Below, piece after piece: positions 10,831-23,205 of a stretch of DNA of 64,000 bases; position 1 is the first letter of the stretch, and every line of letters starts with the position of its first letter. A model generated the notes under the pieces. That model had not been told where the DNA came from. It saw only the letters and a list, made by a program, of their open reading frames with translations, and made no database searches. Source of the DNA: Heloderma charlesbogerti (taxonomy: Eukaryota; Chordata; Lepidosauria; Squamata; Helodermatidae). The DNA lies in NCBI GenBank assembly GCA_026122225.1, contig JANEZZ010001905.1, forward strand, positions 1,116,001 through 1,180,000. Direction: 5' to 3'. The position numbers were made by a program, and so were the translations under genes.

Positions 10831-12257
10831 CCGCCACCACATGGGAAGAAGGGCTGACTGTGTAAAGCGCTGAACTCATGGGAAAGATTCAAGTGACCAG
10901 CTCCACTTTCATATTTGGGTCATTTACACACATCCTTGACCACTTCCACAGTGGCATGGGGTATCCACTCACAAACAAGAGGTCCCCGGCTGTCTTGGGT
11001 GGAGACCATGTCAAGGGGCACCCAAATCGGCTGTTATTCTGGTTGCTTTTGCTGCAAATTTCTCTTTGCTTGTTTCTGAAGGACCTTCCAAAGCCCGCAC
11101 CTCAAGTTATTCTCTGGGCTAGGACTAACAACAAAATGCCATTCAGCAAACATACCCTTAGCAACGAAAGCCGAATGCCCTGGCAACCAGCTGTCAAACG
11201 AAACACAGAAAATCCACTTTAATTTTGCTTTGAACACCTATGGCGGATGATGAAGCGGCTGTGGAGCCCAAAACAGCCTGCAGAGACGTAACTGACCCAA
11301 CCAAAAACTATACTTGGTCCATCCTCTAAAGATATTTATTTACGTTCTCCACCCTCCCCACACCTGCTATCAGCTGCTATTAGCATTAACATCTCGGATC
11401 TCTGGTTATTCGGAGAACTCTGGCACAAATGTTCAGAAGTGAGTCCCTACTGCTTAAGACTGACACCAAGGCTACTTTTCTGCCATGCTCAATAAAGCAT
11501 TCTGGGTAAATCAAAAGACTGTACAGGATTCTAGAACCAACCAGTTCTCCAGACATGGTGGTGATATCGATCCCCTGTTAATAGTCTCCATTATTTGGGA
11601 CTCATCAGACAGTCTCTCTTCAAGTAAGCAGTTGCCAGCTGCTGGGATAAAGCCATTTTGGTAGCCTGGCACAACCAGGGGGCAGAACCTGGAGTCATTC
11701 TGGGCACAGACCCAGTAGTTTCCAGTGCCTCTGAAGCCCAGCACAAAAGCTATCCAAGGTGTACAGCTAAAAAGAAACCACCCCTGCCTTGCATTCAACC
11801 AGAAATAGACAATTCATGTATCTTAACCAAATGTTAGATCATTATAAGATATCACCTTACCTATTTTGGCAAGCTATAGACTAATTATGAATTTAAAAAT
11901 GTAAATAAAAAAGGTTTTCTTCTTAACTGATTAAATTTATATAAATGTACCTACTGCAATCTTTAATATGTAATTTTAGCATATGTGAGAAAATGGAAGA
12001 ACTTCCTACTGCAGTTAACACACAGAGCCTTGACTTCAGCCAGGAGCTTTCAATTTTACAGCAACCCATCATTCTTACAATTGGGAATAAAAACATAGTT
12101 TGACTTTCAGTTAGAAGCTACTAACTGCTAATTTTTGTCACAAACTGGAAAGAAAAGATAAATTTATATTTCTATTCTCATCACTTCTGGTGCAAGGAGA
12201 AGGGCACCAGTCCTTTGGTACACCTCAGGCAACATCAAAATAGGTAAGAGCTCCTAA
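10831..12257. other. No recognisable feature
   Basis: AT-rich DNA without convincing exons, RNA genes or named repeats on either strand. Confidence 0.4.
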
Positions 12258-12382
12258 CAGCACAATCCTTAAGGATGTTTAGACAGAAAAAAAGTCCTAC
12301 AAAAAGTCCCAGCATAGCTGGCTGGCGGGATGCTGGGGGTTGTAGGACTTTTTTCTGTCTAAACATGCATAGCATTGCGTCC
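12258..12382. mobile_element. Palindromic Harbinger-like MITE (125 bp)
   Basis: The element begins cagcacaatcc and ends gcattgcgtcc, flanked by TAA on both sides (12255-12257 and 12383-12385). Long internal arms (gtttagacagaaaaaaagtc against gacttttttctgtctaaac) make it a near-complete hairpin. It shares termini with 21829-21963 and 26471-26890. The 3-base TAA/TTA duplication suggests the PIF/Harbinger superfamily; that is inference. Confidence 0.75.
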
Positions 12383-12554
12383 TAAATCTGGTATTTTCTC
12401 CGGCCGAGATTTCCACAGTTTAATCAACAGGGAAAACAATTACTCTGAGCTAAAATCTTGGTTGGTTACTTGCACTAATTAAATCAATTCAAGGAGTGGT
12501 TTTCAGACCTGCTATCTTCAAGGAACATTCCACATCTACTTATTTGCCAAAGGC

Positions 12555-12675
12555 CCTGCGCTCACACCTCGCTTGTGGACTTCCCAGAGCCATCTGGTTG
12601 GCCACTGTGGAAACAAATGCTGGATCACAGCAAAGGCCACATCAAGTCCAGCAGGGCTCTTCTTATGTTCCCTAC
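12555..12675 (+). mobile_element. CR1-family fragment
   Basis: It reads ctggttggccactgtgg followed by ccagcagggctcttcttatg. This is the reverse complement of the common gccctgctggatcagacc / acagtggccaaccagctg module seen at 14705, 16720, 22600 and 58800. Confidence 0.7.
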
Positions 12676-13689
12676 ATTTCCTCTGCAGAGGTCAAGAGTT
12701 GCTCCCGTTACCTTCCCTGCTATGCAAAGTCACATACATGACGCCCTACACTGGAATACAGGCAAAAACTCTTGGTATGTTCCTGGAACTGAATTGGTGA
12801 CTCAACTCAAAACCAGAGAGAAAACAGCTGCCCCTCCGCAAAAAAAAAGTTCTGCAAGAACTAATGGATGCTGAGAAAAGGTCCTTCATTCCCTTCAGGA
12901 AATGTTTTCGTGCTTTATTGTCTGGAGCTACAAAAAAGGACCCCCCCCCCCCAAGGATTGGACAATGGAGAAAATTACTGTAGCAGAAGCCATCTGGGCT
13001 CCATTGAGCGGAGAATGCAAAGTGCTTTCCGCTCGGCTGGACTGCTCTTCCGGGGCGACTGGAGGCTGTGAATGTCATTTGAGTTTATCAGGACCTTTGC
13101 AGACAGTTCAGTGGCACAAGGCATTTGCACCTTCAGAGACAAGCCCCAGAGAACAGACCAACGGTCACAATGACTAGTGCCCATCGGCAAGTCATCAACA
13201 TCATGCACCGAAATTAAAAAACGGATGAACTTTCAAGGTCATGATGTAATATTTTTAATTTTTATTAATTTCAGATTTCTTAGTAGAGATCATTGCCGAT
13301 CCAGTGGTCCCAGAGATACAAATTAGTCAAGGAAATGCTTTTGACTGCACATACTTCCATGATGGCAAAGTATTTCTGTTTCCTTTTAAGTCACACAAAG
13401 CTCTTCAGATAAATGGAGAGGCCATTCCACAGTACCTGTTCTGCAGGTGACCGCAAAGGCTGCTGCTGCAATTGTGCCTGTGGAAATCAATTCACATTCT
13501 ATTCCCAGCTAGCCTCTTGCAACCTGCTAGGCCCTTTGGCACTTGAGACTCATGCCTGAGTGTCACGGTGGAGCATGCAAGAGGAGGATCACAACCACCT
13601 GAGAACTGATCTGCTGGATCCCATCATGTTATTCCAGCACTTTCCCCGCAACCAGATGCCTCCCAGAAGCACACAAGCAAGGCATGAAA
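12676..13689. other. No gene; C homopolymer
   Basis: Contains a 12-base C run at 12941-12952. No exon or repeat was otherwise recognised. Confidence 0.4.
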
Positions 13690-13880
13690 GGTACGCTGAA
13701 GCACAGTTGTGCAGGCATCTACTCTGCATGGGGAAGGTCCCAGGTTCTATCCTAGGCAGTATCTCAAGATAGGACAAGGAAAAGACTCCTGACCGAAAGC
13801 CCAGAAACACTGTAGATAGTATTGAGCTAGACAGACCAATGGCCTTGGATAGGAGAAGCTTTTCCTGTTCACACAGCCAC
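13690..13880 (+). mobile_element. tRNA-derived SINE
   Basis: A tRNA-like head with a B-box-like caggttctatcc (13741-13752) follows ctctgcatggggaaggtcc. The body then contains gactcctgaccgaaagccc and attgagctagacagaccaat. It matches the better preserved copy at 19620-19840. Such SINEs are copied by LINE machinery and are non-coding. Confidence 0.8.
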
Positions 13881-14704
13881 TGTGGGTATATTCCTGGCTG
13901 CCACCACAAATTCCCCCTCCTCTAATTGGAGGTTTGTTGCAGTGTGTGAAGGGAGAACTCGCAGAACCCTATGTTCCTCTACAAGCTACAACCATCATTC
14001 CCGATGTGAAGAGGCTAGAGAGTGAACCCAGAACCTTCTGCATGCAACACAGGTGCTCTACAACAGAGCCAGAGACTCTCGAGAGAGCAATCAGTATGCA
14101 CCATCTTGCACTTTTAGAGATGGGAAGAGCGGGAGGGACATCTTTCATCAATATTTATCAGCTGAGAGGGTACAATACCACTGATCAGGCAAGGTCAATG
14201 CAGTTGTTGTTGGTGCCGAATGACAAGAACACACAATACAGACATCACAAATACTGCAGAGGTCGTGGAACAGGGGGCCAAGTCTATGTTGGGCCACAAT
14301 GCCTGGAAGTGGAACAGATATTTTGGGTCTCATCAAGCATTCCAGCTACAATATCTAGCTCCAGGCACCTTGTTCACCAGCACCATTTCCAGCGCACAGA
14401 AGGGACATGTGACCATCACTGTTAGTCCTCACAACTAGCATGCCATGAACCGCCACACACAGAGGAAGCCAACCTCCGAGCAGGAAATGTTGAGGCAAAT
14501 AAAAGGAGAGGGCTGTTGTCGTCATGCCCAAATTGAGGGCTCCCTGGATGTACCTGGCAGGCCAGCATGCCATGCAGGATGCTGGACTCAATGGGGCTCT
14601 GGGCTGATCCAAGATGGCCATTGCCATTTCATTAACAGTCCCATGATGCAGGTTATGCATTATTCACTATTCTTTGCAGACCAGGCAAGGAGAGGATTAA
14701 AAGC
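13881..14704. other. SINE and CR1 scraps
   Basis: At 13985-14085 the minus strand shows a SINE head (plus reading gaacccagaaccttctgcat, then gctctacaacagagcc). At 14540-14620 a plus-orientation CR1 scrap reads aggatgctggactcaatgg. Nothing else was identified. Confidence 0.5.
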
Positions 14705-15310
14705 TTAAGGAGAGCCCTGCTGGATCAGACCAGAGGCCTCTCTAGGCTAGCATCCCATTTCTCAAAGAGGCCCCTCAACTGCCAAGGGTCCATGCAGTCC
14801 AGCATTCTGTTCCCACAGTGGCCAACCAGCTGCCTATGGGAAGCCCGCAAGTAGGACATGAGTCAACAGCACCCTTTTGCCCATGTCCCCCAGCAACTGG
14901 TGTACACAGGCATACTGCCTCTGATATTAGAAGCAGCATATAGCCCTCAGGACTAGTAGCCCTTGATAGCCTTCTCCTCCTCCACAAATTTGTCTAATCC
15001 CCCTTTAAAGCCATCCAAACTGGTGGCCATTACTGCATCTTGTGGTATCCAATTCCATAGCTTAACTGCACTGTGTGAAGATACATATCCTTCTGTCTGT
15101 CCTGAATCTCCCGCCATCCAGCTTCATGAGAGGACCCTGCTGGGTTCTAGTATTATGAGAGAGCCTTATAGATCCACTTTCTCCACACCATGCATAACAC
15201 TGCAGACCTGTGTCATGCCCCTTCCTTAATTGTCCCCCCCCCACAAGCTAAGAAACCCCCAAAGTTGTATCCTTTCCTCACAGGGGAATTGTTCCACCCC
15301 CGTGCACATC
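14705..15310 (-). mobile_element. CR1-family LINE 3' portion
   Basis: In antisense the block runs from gagccctgctggatcagac through acagtggccaaccagctgcc, ctggtgtacacaggcatac, ggtggccattactgcatc, ttctgtctgtcctgaatctc and ccactttctccacaccatgc. This is the C-terminal ORF2 and 3' end of a reptile CR1 family. A poly-C run at about 15235-15242 interrupts it. The ORF is broken. Confidence 0.85.
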
Positions 15311-15654
15311 TTGGTTGCCCCCCTTTTTTGCACCTTGACCAGCTCTTATTGAAAGGCTTGCCCAAGGACAACACACTGCATACGTGGCAGAAGTGTAGCT
15401 TGAACCCATGACTCCCTCATCATCCACAAGAGCACACAGCTTCTCAAATTTAGAGCCAAAGCTAACAGGCCAAGGCTTCATTACCTGCCCAGAACATGAG
15501 GCTAAGGGCATCAGAACCCCTCCTCCCCCATGAGACCAAAGCTCCACCCAGCCCAGCACCCCATTATTATGTTACTTATTATTTCCAAGTCACCTTTTGG
15601 CCAAAAAGGGCCCATAAGCACAGCACATATGATACAGCCTCCTCTTGCTCCCCA

Positions 15655-15860
15655 GTAACTGATTCTTGGTGGTATTCTGCCTCTGAACACGGACACTCCA
15701 TGTAGCCATCATGGCTAATAGTCATGAACTGATATCTCCTCCTCCATCGATGTGTCTGATCTCCATTTAAAGCCATCTAAGCCAATGGCCATGGGACAGG
15801 TTAATTATGTGTTGTGTGAAGAATTTTCTTTAGAATGACAGAATTGTTGGGAAGGAGGAG
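15655..15860 (-). mobile_element. CR1-family fragment
   Basis: Contains tggctaatagtcatgaactg, a decayed tccatttaaagccatctaa, and tgtgttgtgtgaagaatttt. These match the middle of the CR1 block at 14930-15090. Confidence 0.65.
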
Positions 15861-16369
15861 GAGGAGAAGATTCCAAAATGGCAAGTCATTAATGGGTTCT
15901 GGAGGAACTGCACCATGCCAGGGTCAATGTTTGTTACTAATGCTTAGAAAGTAAACAAACAGCTGGCTATTGGCCCATCCTCCAATATTTGATGGCAGAA
16001 AAACTCCATCAATCATTAGACATGTCCTGTTCACAGGATTCATAACAAGGAAGTGAGCAAGCCAGATCATGGGTCTTGGTAGCATAGCCTTCAGCATTTT
16101 GAAACTACTGGTGCCCTCTGACCCAGGAAGCCCATTTAGAGCTCAGGAATGTCTCCTCAAAAACACGCCTACTGAAGTCACTAGTTCACCGTCCCACATA
16201 GCCATCTGGCAGTTGTGGCACATGGACAGGCACTGGCGCCAAGCCCAATTAAACAGGTGTGTTTCGGCCCTGTGTAATGTGAGTAACATGTGGAGATGTG
16301 GGAGGGCTGGAACTGTGCCCTCTGGCCCTGATCCCAATCCTTCCATGGCCATCATCTGACCAAAACAGG
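15861..16369. other. No recognisable feature
   Basis: No exon or named repeat recognised. Confidence 0.35.
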
Positions 16370-17040
16370 GGTGGGCAACCTGTGCCTACAGGCCCCACTA
16401 TCCTTGACCATTGGCTAAATGGGCTGGGGCTAATGGGAGTTGGAGTCCAACCCCACCCCTGTTCTCTGTGGAGGCTCCGCACACTTCGGCTCCATACAGA
16501 AGGCGCAACAGCCACATCAGAGGCAGTGCCAGCCCCATGCCATCATCTCACAAGGCCTTTGGGCAAGGGTGGGGGACATGTGGTCCTCCAGATGCAGCCT
16601 CACCATTGGTTATGCTGGCTAGGGCTGGGGGAGTTGAGGTGCACCAACCTCTGGAGGACCACACATCTCCCACCCCTGCATTAGAGTGTCTATTTCAGCC
16701 TTCCCAACTTGGCGCCCTCATAAGAATGCAAGAAGAGCCCTGCTGGATCAGACCAAGGGTCCATCTAGGCCAGGGTTCTGTTCACACAGTGGCCAACCAG
16801 CTGCCCACAGGAAACCCACAAGCAGGACATGAGTGCAACAGCACCCTCCTGCCCATGTTCCCCAGCAACTGGTGTACACAGGCTCACTGCCTCTGGTACT
16901 GGAGGTAGCACATAGCCATCAAGACTAGTAGCCATGGATAGCCTTCTTCTCCTCCAGGAATTTGTCCAATCCCCTTTTATCCCCTCCAGATGTGTTGAAC
17001 TACAACTCTCATAATTCCCAGCCAGTAATGGTGGCCATGT
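16370..17040. mobile_element. Cluster of palindromic MITEs around a CR1 fragment
   Basis: Short palindromic MITE copies of the type 'CCAGATGTGTTGGACTACAA' lie at about 16370-16460, 16560-16685 and 16985-17040. Between them (16715-16985) is a minus-strand CR1 fragment, recognised by gaagagccctgctggatcag and ctgcccacaggaaacccaca. The last MITE joins the CR1 where the text changes from ccccttttat to cccctccagatgtgttg, suggesting insertion into the CR1. Confidence 0.7.
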
Positions 17041-17649
17041 TTTTTAATCTGCCACTAAAAGGGTTAACAAAGAGTAAAGATGGCTAATTTGATCTGGGTG
17101 AGGCCTACAAGAAGAGCCCCTAGAAGACCCCAGACTCGTAACCAGCTTTATATTGCACTCTTGTCTCCTGGGCGAGAAGACCGTGAAGTTCGATTCTATG
17201 CTAAATGATGTTGTTTCACTGAGACTGTGAGATTTTTCAGGACTGTCTTTGAAGAAGGAAAAAATGCAGCTGTCTTTACAAGCGGCTTCACAGAGCTTGC
17301 TCAAGGCCACGATGTGCTGGCAGTGTCTAAGTGAGATGAACAGCAGAGCTGAGCATGCTCAGATGCTTAAGGAGAGGAGGAAAAGTACTGTTTTGACATC
17401 TCGTGGTGCACACCTGCTGACAGGAGGATGTTCCTCCTCGATGCGAGTTGGGCAGGGAAGCGTAGCCCTGAGCACGAGCGACAACTAGGAGGAGGCGTTT
17501 GGGTAGATATGACCAGAAATGGCCAAGGATGACGGGGAGTTCAAAGCAGATATACCAGAGAGAAATGTGTCAATCAAGATAGCATGCCCAGATGGCAGCC
17601 TGTGGGTCATATTTTGGGACATTTCAAAGTAACCCATTTGTGATGGTGC
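17041..17649. other. No recognisable feature
   Basis: No exon or named repeat recognised on either strand. Confidence 0.35.
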
Positions 17650-18010
17650 CAGACACGTTCCCCAGACACATGAAATTGAGCAGGGGTATAAAAGCCCAGG
17701 GAATGGGAGCTCCGGGGTGGTGCTTTTATTCCTATTGATCGGTTCCTCCTGCTGCTGCTCCACTTCCCTCTTCCTGCCGCGCCACCAGACCCAAGGATTT
17801 GGGTAACTATGGTCCTCTTTAGACTTTTAGACTCTGGAACCTAAGGTGTTTTCTGAAAGTAGAACTTAGAATTATTTCTGAGTTTAGGACTTTCTGAGTG
17901 CTTTCTGAGCTTTCTGAGTGCTTTCTGAGCGTGAGACTTGGAGGTTATTTCTGGGGAGGAGATTTGGAATCCCATCTTCAGAGGTGGCAAATGGAATTAT
18001 TTCCACGTCT
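17650..18010 (+). promoter_or_regulatory. TATA-box region with tandem TTTCTGAG motif (LTR-like or orphan promoter)
   Basis: A good TATA box, TATAAAAG, lies at 17687-17694 in a GC-rich setting (gagcaggggtataaaagccc). At 17890-17930 a short unit, ctttctgagtg / ctttctgagc, is repeated in tandem. No open frame follows. This could be an LTR or a promoter of a non-coding transcript; no long terminal partner was found. Confidence 0.35.
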
Positions 18011-18149
18011 TGGGTTTTCTGTTCACTCTAACTCCTACCTCTATTCTTCATATGCCTAGAGGAACATAGTAATGCTTTAGCACAGCTGTTGTATTCAAGT
18101 AAGAAGCAGGAGGAGGTAACGGGAGGGTTAACACTTAGTTTAGGCTGTT

Positions 18150-18560
18150 TTGGTTTATTTATTTTATTTTTATTTATTTATTAAATTTATTAATCGCCCA
18201 TCTGACTGGCCACCCAGCCACTCTGGGCGATGTACAACCCACCATAAAACAATTTAAAACAATAAAATGCTACCATAATTTATTTTTTTAAATACCCTAA
18301 CCCACCCCAAATGCCTGCCTGAACAACCACGTTTTTAATGCACGACGGAAGCTCATTAAAGAGGGGGCATGACGGAGTTCCCTAGGGAGGGAGTTCCACA
18401 GAGTGGGGGCCACCACAGAGAAGGCCCTCTCCCTCGTCCCCGCCAGTCTAGCTGTCCTGGCTGATGGGACAGAGAGAAGGCCATCCGAGGCTGATCTTGT
18501 TAAGCGGCCTGTCTGGTGTTGCTGGAGGCGCTCCTTAAGATATGTCAACGCCAGGATAGG
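18150..18560 (-). mobile_element. L2-type LINE, C-terminus and 3' tail
   Basis: The minus strand encodes ARLAGTRERAFSVVAPTLWN, then SLPRELRHAPS and FRRALKTWLFRQAFGVG, the diagnostic L2 ORF2 C-terminus. The 3' tail follows (antisense tcgcccatctgactggccac at 18194). This is the best preserved L2 C-terminus here. It is 5' truncated near 18560. Confidence 0.9.
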
Positions 18561-19274
18561 AAGTCCATATATACAGCTCAAACGTGGGAAGCTACCTTTC
18601 ACCAAGGAGAAACAGCAGTATGATCTTGCGAGATTGAAATGTTCTGGTTTGATAATACCATTCAAGTTTTCTTTGGATGATTTCATTAACTATGGTTCAT
18701 TAAGTCCTGCGTGATTAATATCCTTCCTAATATCTTGCAGCCGAGGGGACAGACAAATGTTTGAGCAATCGCCCTCCTATCAGAAAAGACTTCCAAAGCC
18801 ATACATCAGAGCGTATTTTGGGCAGCTTCCAAAGCTTTTCACTTAGGACAAACTGCTAATTTTCTCAAGGAGACAAGAAGGGAGCCGTCCAAGGACATCA
18901 TATGGCCTGATCACATGTCACTGGCAGCCAATCAGAAAGAATGTCCCAATGTGTCTGCCATTTTGGCAGGCCACTTTCTTTAGCGGGAAACCAAAATAGG
19001 GAGACCTGAAGCCAGCCTGGCCTGTTCTTGTGCCTTTAACTGCAGCATGATCGAAAGAAATCAGCAGGCAAAGCTTTTCAGAGCAAGGAGATGGGCATTA
19101 TCACTGGCTAACTTCTGCAGCGTCAGCTGCTGTGCTCCGTTTCAGATTTACAAATCCCACAAACTCCATTTAGAAGGCTCACAAAACTCAGAAAAGACTC
19201 TGGACTCGAGCCACCCATTTTAGCTGAAATTTGAACAGGACGGAGCTGTCTTGTAGATAATTGGGTAAGCTGAT
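18561..19274. other. No recognisable feature
   Basis: No exon or named repeat recognised. Confidence 0.35.
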
Positions 19275-19525
19275 GATAAACAACACTTAACATTTGTATA
19301 GTGTTTTCTAGTGTTCAAAGCACTTACCATACACTATCTAGTTGTGATCTTTACAACAATCCTGTCAGGTAAGTCAGGCTCGTTCTCCCCTATATTGCAG
19401 TGGGGGAGGGGGACTGAGGCTGAGAGAGAGCAGTTTGCCTAAGACCACCCAGGGAGTTCATGGCAAAAATGAGATTTGAACTCAGGGCTTCCTCAGTTGT
19501 AGCTTAATCTCTGGGCTGCCATGTT
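19275..19525 (-). mobile_element. MIR-like CORE-SINE
   Basis: In antisense it reads ttgtatagtgttttctag, caatcctgtcaggtaagtc, cagtttgcctaagaccaccc and gatttgaactcagggcttcc. This is the order found in amniote MIR elements from the 3' tail back to the tRNA B box (gaactcag). Nearly full length; old and non-coding. Confidence 0.8.
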
Positions 19526-19619
19526 ACATGAGCTCACCAAATCCAGTGCATGTGCTTAGATGACCAGAGAACTTACCAGTGCAAGAGAACTTCCCAGTGG
19601 ACTGAACCTCCTGGAATAG

Positions 19620-19840
19620 AGGAAGGGCCACAGCTCCGTGGCAGAGCCCCCGCTTTGCATGCAGAAGGTCCCAGGTTCGATCCCCAGCAGCATCTCCAGG
19701 CAGGGCTGGAAAAACTCCTGCCCGAAACCCTGCAGATCCCTTGCTGCCAGTCCGTGTCGACAATACTGGGCTAGATGGATCAGTGGCCTGACTCGACAGA
19801 AGACAGCTTCCGATGTACCTGTCTGTTTCCCACTGTACAA
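19620..19840 (+). mobile_element. tRNA-derived SINE, well preserved
   Basis: The tRNA-like head shows an A-box-like tccgtggcagagcccc and a canonical B box GGTTCGATCCC (about 19673-19683). Then come cagggctggaaaaactcctg and ctgggctagatggatcagtg. The body matches copies at 13690-13880 and, in antisense, 46735-46930. The best preserved SINE head in the window. Confidence 0.85.
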
Positions 19841-21828
19841 CCCTTAACATTGCCCCCAATCCACCACCCAAGGGAGCCACTCCGCCTTGTACCACAGCAC
19901 AGCCTTTGCTGGTTCTGGTGCTTCCATTTTTCTGCTACAGCACCCAAACTGAGGCATCAACTGCTACCATGTCCATGGACTCTTAACCTCTGCAAGCCGA
20001 GCAATGGACACCCCATCTATCCTGACCCTTCTGTTAAGAGCATTTGAACTCCAAATAGGATTTAGCAACTACCTTAAATAAGCACCTTCCCTGCCAGCCA
20101 AACAGAAAGCTGTGGCAGATGCAGGAGACGTTGACACAAGCTATTATGGGGGGCGAGGGGGGGCAGAGAGAGATGCATGAGGGTAAAACAAAGCTTCCCT
20201 GTTCTTGGAAGATGTCTGAGCTCCGAGATGTTATTAAGCCAGCCATGGGGGAGCCCATGGCCAAATGAATGCATCCTTCACAGCGATAAGCCCTTTTCTG
20301 TTTGGTTTGTAAAATGATCAAACCCAGATTAAATATCAGAGGAAGAGCCTTAATTCAAGCCCAGGACTTTGGGCCTCCATCGGAGTCACATAGCAGTCAC
20401 ATAAAAAAAAAGCTGGAGCAACAAGGGCAGATGGAGTTCATTTCCTCCCTTTCTGAAATGCAAAGCTCCGTCCAAGACAGGGAGGTCTTGCTCAGGACGC
20501 TGAGAAACGGACAGTCATCACGATGATGCATTGCTGGTCCTGGTCCTGGAAATATCGACAGTAAGATGTGACACTCACAAGCCCAAAGATCAACTGCCTA
20601 TAGGAGTGAAGTACAACTGTCCACAACTGCCAACTGCGTGCACTCTTGAGTTCTACACTAATGCCACAGAAGGGCAAACTTCGGTGCAGATTGCAGCGTC
20701 CCAAGCATCTCACCTTTCTCTTTTTATTATTTCCAACAAAAAGCAAGTTTCTAGCCCTTAAGATTTACCCACCCTGCTAGCCAAGATCCTTTGTTACTGG
20801 AATTGCTAAGGATTCATCCCAGGACACTCTGCAGGCAAAGCTGGTGCCCCAAAGCTCAATACCCCCCTATTATAGAGCATCATGATATGTGGCATCATTT
20901 GTGTCACCTTGGAGCAGACGTTAGCCCTGGGTGGATGCAAAATCCCAGGCGCCTCACAATCATGGCTCTCAGTACAAGCAGATACTGAAGGAGAGATCCA
21001 GGGTGGAGCAGCAAAGGGAGAGAAGGAGGAAGCCAGGGCTGAGTCCATCTGAGCCATGCACATTACAGTTCAGGCCCAGAAACAGGTAATGTTAATACTA
21101 GAAATGAAAGCATCTCTGGGCACTGACAGAGTGCTTTTGCCTCCGTTACGCAATCAAATCCAGCATCTTAGGGACCGCGGGTGGTAAACGTCCGGGTCAC
21201 TCAATGTGCTTTCTTGGGTAGCTTCAGTCCCAAAACCTCCCGTTTTAGAAATTCAATACAGAGAGGTGGACTGCGATGAAAAGGAGATATTACCGACCCA
21301 ACTTGAGACCAAGCACGGTGCAGACAGGAAACAATGTCTGTACAGAGTTCGCGCCCACCCCTGTGGGCAGTACGATGCACCAGATGTGGGTGGTGGTGGT
21401 GGAGGGTCTGGACTTTTAAACGCTCCTCATAGCCGAACTCCTGCTGACAGGCAGGCAGCACGCTCTTTGGCCAGATCAGAGATGACTGCCAACACAGCAA
21501 AAGGGGAAGGAAGAGAGAGAGGGGCTTGCGAAACCCTACAGCAGCAATCCTGTTAGAAAACGCAGTCAACTGCAGCCACGCAGGCACACACACATCCTTG
21601 GCCTGCTGGAATCCCCAGGCGGATTTCCACGGAGGAAAACTGCAGCGATGCAATGCAGGGCAAAAGAGCCACGCGCTGCCTTGTGATACTTCCCGATATC
21701 AGGCTGTTGCCATAATGGCAACACTCAACAGACATGGCCCCACAAACCTAAGTGGAAAGATGAGGCTGCGAAGGAGATCTGTGGGAAGGGGACTGGAGCA
21801 GAAGGGTCTGAGGTTTCTCTCATACTTC
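19841..21828. other. No recognisable feature
   Basis: Two kilobases without a convincing exon or named repeat. A GGT-type run (ggtggtggtggtgg) lies near 21390. Confidence 0.35.
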
Positions 21829-21963
21829 GGGCACAATCCTATGCATGTTTAGACAGGGAAAAAAAAGTCCTACAACTCCTAGCATGCCCCAGCCAGCCAC
21901 GCTGCTTGGGGAATGCTGGGAGTTGTCAGATGTTTTCTGTCTAAACATGTATAGGATTGCACC
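21829..21963. mobile_element. Palindromic Harbinger-like MITE (135 bp)
   Basis: Starts gggcacaatcctatgcatg and ends catgtataggattgcacc. Arms also contain gtttagacag and ctgtctaaac. It is flanked by ttc and ttt, an imperfect version of the TTA/TAA duplication at its relatives. Can fold into a long hairpin. Non-coding. Confidence 0.75.
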
Positions 21964-22134
21964 TTTAAAAGTTGTACAGCATTGCCGAGTTCCTGGTCTT
22001 GATGCCTTATTTATCCAGGCACTCAAAATTGCAGAGTGCCTGGATAAATACTTGATGCTTATCTCTAGAATCTAAGCTATTTCAGCAGATTTCTACTGCG
22101 GACTGTGAACTCCACCCACCAAGGATAACAATCC

Positions 22135-22330
22135 TGCTATTTTATTTTATTCTTTTCATGATCCTTTATCCAGGGATCATTTATCCTCTCTAAGCCTCAA
22201 TCACTCCCCACCCCCACACACATCTACACTATGACGATAATAACGATGTCCTGCCTTACATGGTTGTTGTAAGGATTACAATATAGTCATGTATACCAAG
22301 TTCTCTGAAGGTTCAAAAGGGAATTATTCT
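22135..22330 (+). mobile_element. MIR-like fragment
   Basis: The string gccttacatggttgttgtaa, then ggattacaatatagtcatg, resembles the core of MIR elements. Decayed; low certainty. Confidence 0.35.
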
Positions 22331-22434
22331 GCAGGAGCAAAAGCCCCTAATCCAGGGGCACGGGGTGCTTCCTGACTCCCAACTTACTCCAGGCTCTGAC
22401 CCATACTCTGACTTTCTGGCAGAAGCTAAGAACG

Positions 22435-23205
22435 TTAAGAGCCATCTTGAATCAGACCAAGGGTCCATGTAGTCCAGCATTCTGTTCACACAGTGGCCAA
22501 CCAGCTGTGGCCAACTAGCTGTTAACTGTACAATAAGGTAAGCCAGTACCATTACCAGCCCTATAATGCAAATGGGATGCTGAGGTCAGTCACTTCCGTA
22601 AGACATAAGCACGTAAGAAGAGCCATGCTGGATCAGACCAAGGGTTCATGTGGTCCAGCATTCTGTTCACACAGTGGCTGACCAGCTGTTGGCCAGGAAC
22701 CCACAAGCAGGACGTGAGTGCAACAGCACCCTCCCGACCATCTTCCCCAGCAACTGGTGTACACAGGCTCTCTGCCTCTGATACTGGAGGCAGCACACAG
22801 CCATCAGCGCTAGGACCCATTGACAGCCTCCTCCTCCAGGAATGTGTATAATTCCCCTTTAAAGCCACCCAAATTAATGACGATCAATACATCTTTTGGA
22901 AGTGAATTCCACAGTTTAACTATGTGCTGTGTGGAGAAGCCCTTCCTTTTATCTGTCCTGAACCTCTCAATGATCAGCTTCATGGGATGAACCCGCTGGG
23001 TTCTAATATTATTAGAGAGGGAGAAAAATGCCTCCCTGTCCACTTTCTCCACACTGGGCGTAATTTTGTATATGTCTCTCATGTCTCCCCTCATGTACCT
23101 TTTCACTAAGCTAAACAGTCCCAGATGTTGTAACCTCTCCTCATAGGAACTCATGGCTGGAAAGCTGCTGCCAGTCAGTGTAGGCAACACTGATCTCTTG
23201 ATATA
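22435..23205 (-). mobile_element. CR1-family LINE 3' portion, two pieces
   Basis: A short piece (22435-22520) is followed by a long one (22600-23205). The long one encodes on the minus strand EERLQHLGLFSLVKRYMRGD and, further on, FSTQHIVKLWNSLPKDVL, the end of CR1 ORF2. The frame is open for about 138 codons (22810-23226), so this copy is comparatively young, but it lacks the whole reverse transcriptase. Confidence 0.88.

Noticed and set aside
19620..19840. A tRNA gene (strong B box)
   Set aside because: Same reason: the body and 3' end match other SINE copies in the window.
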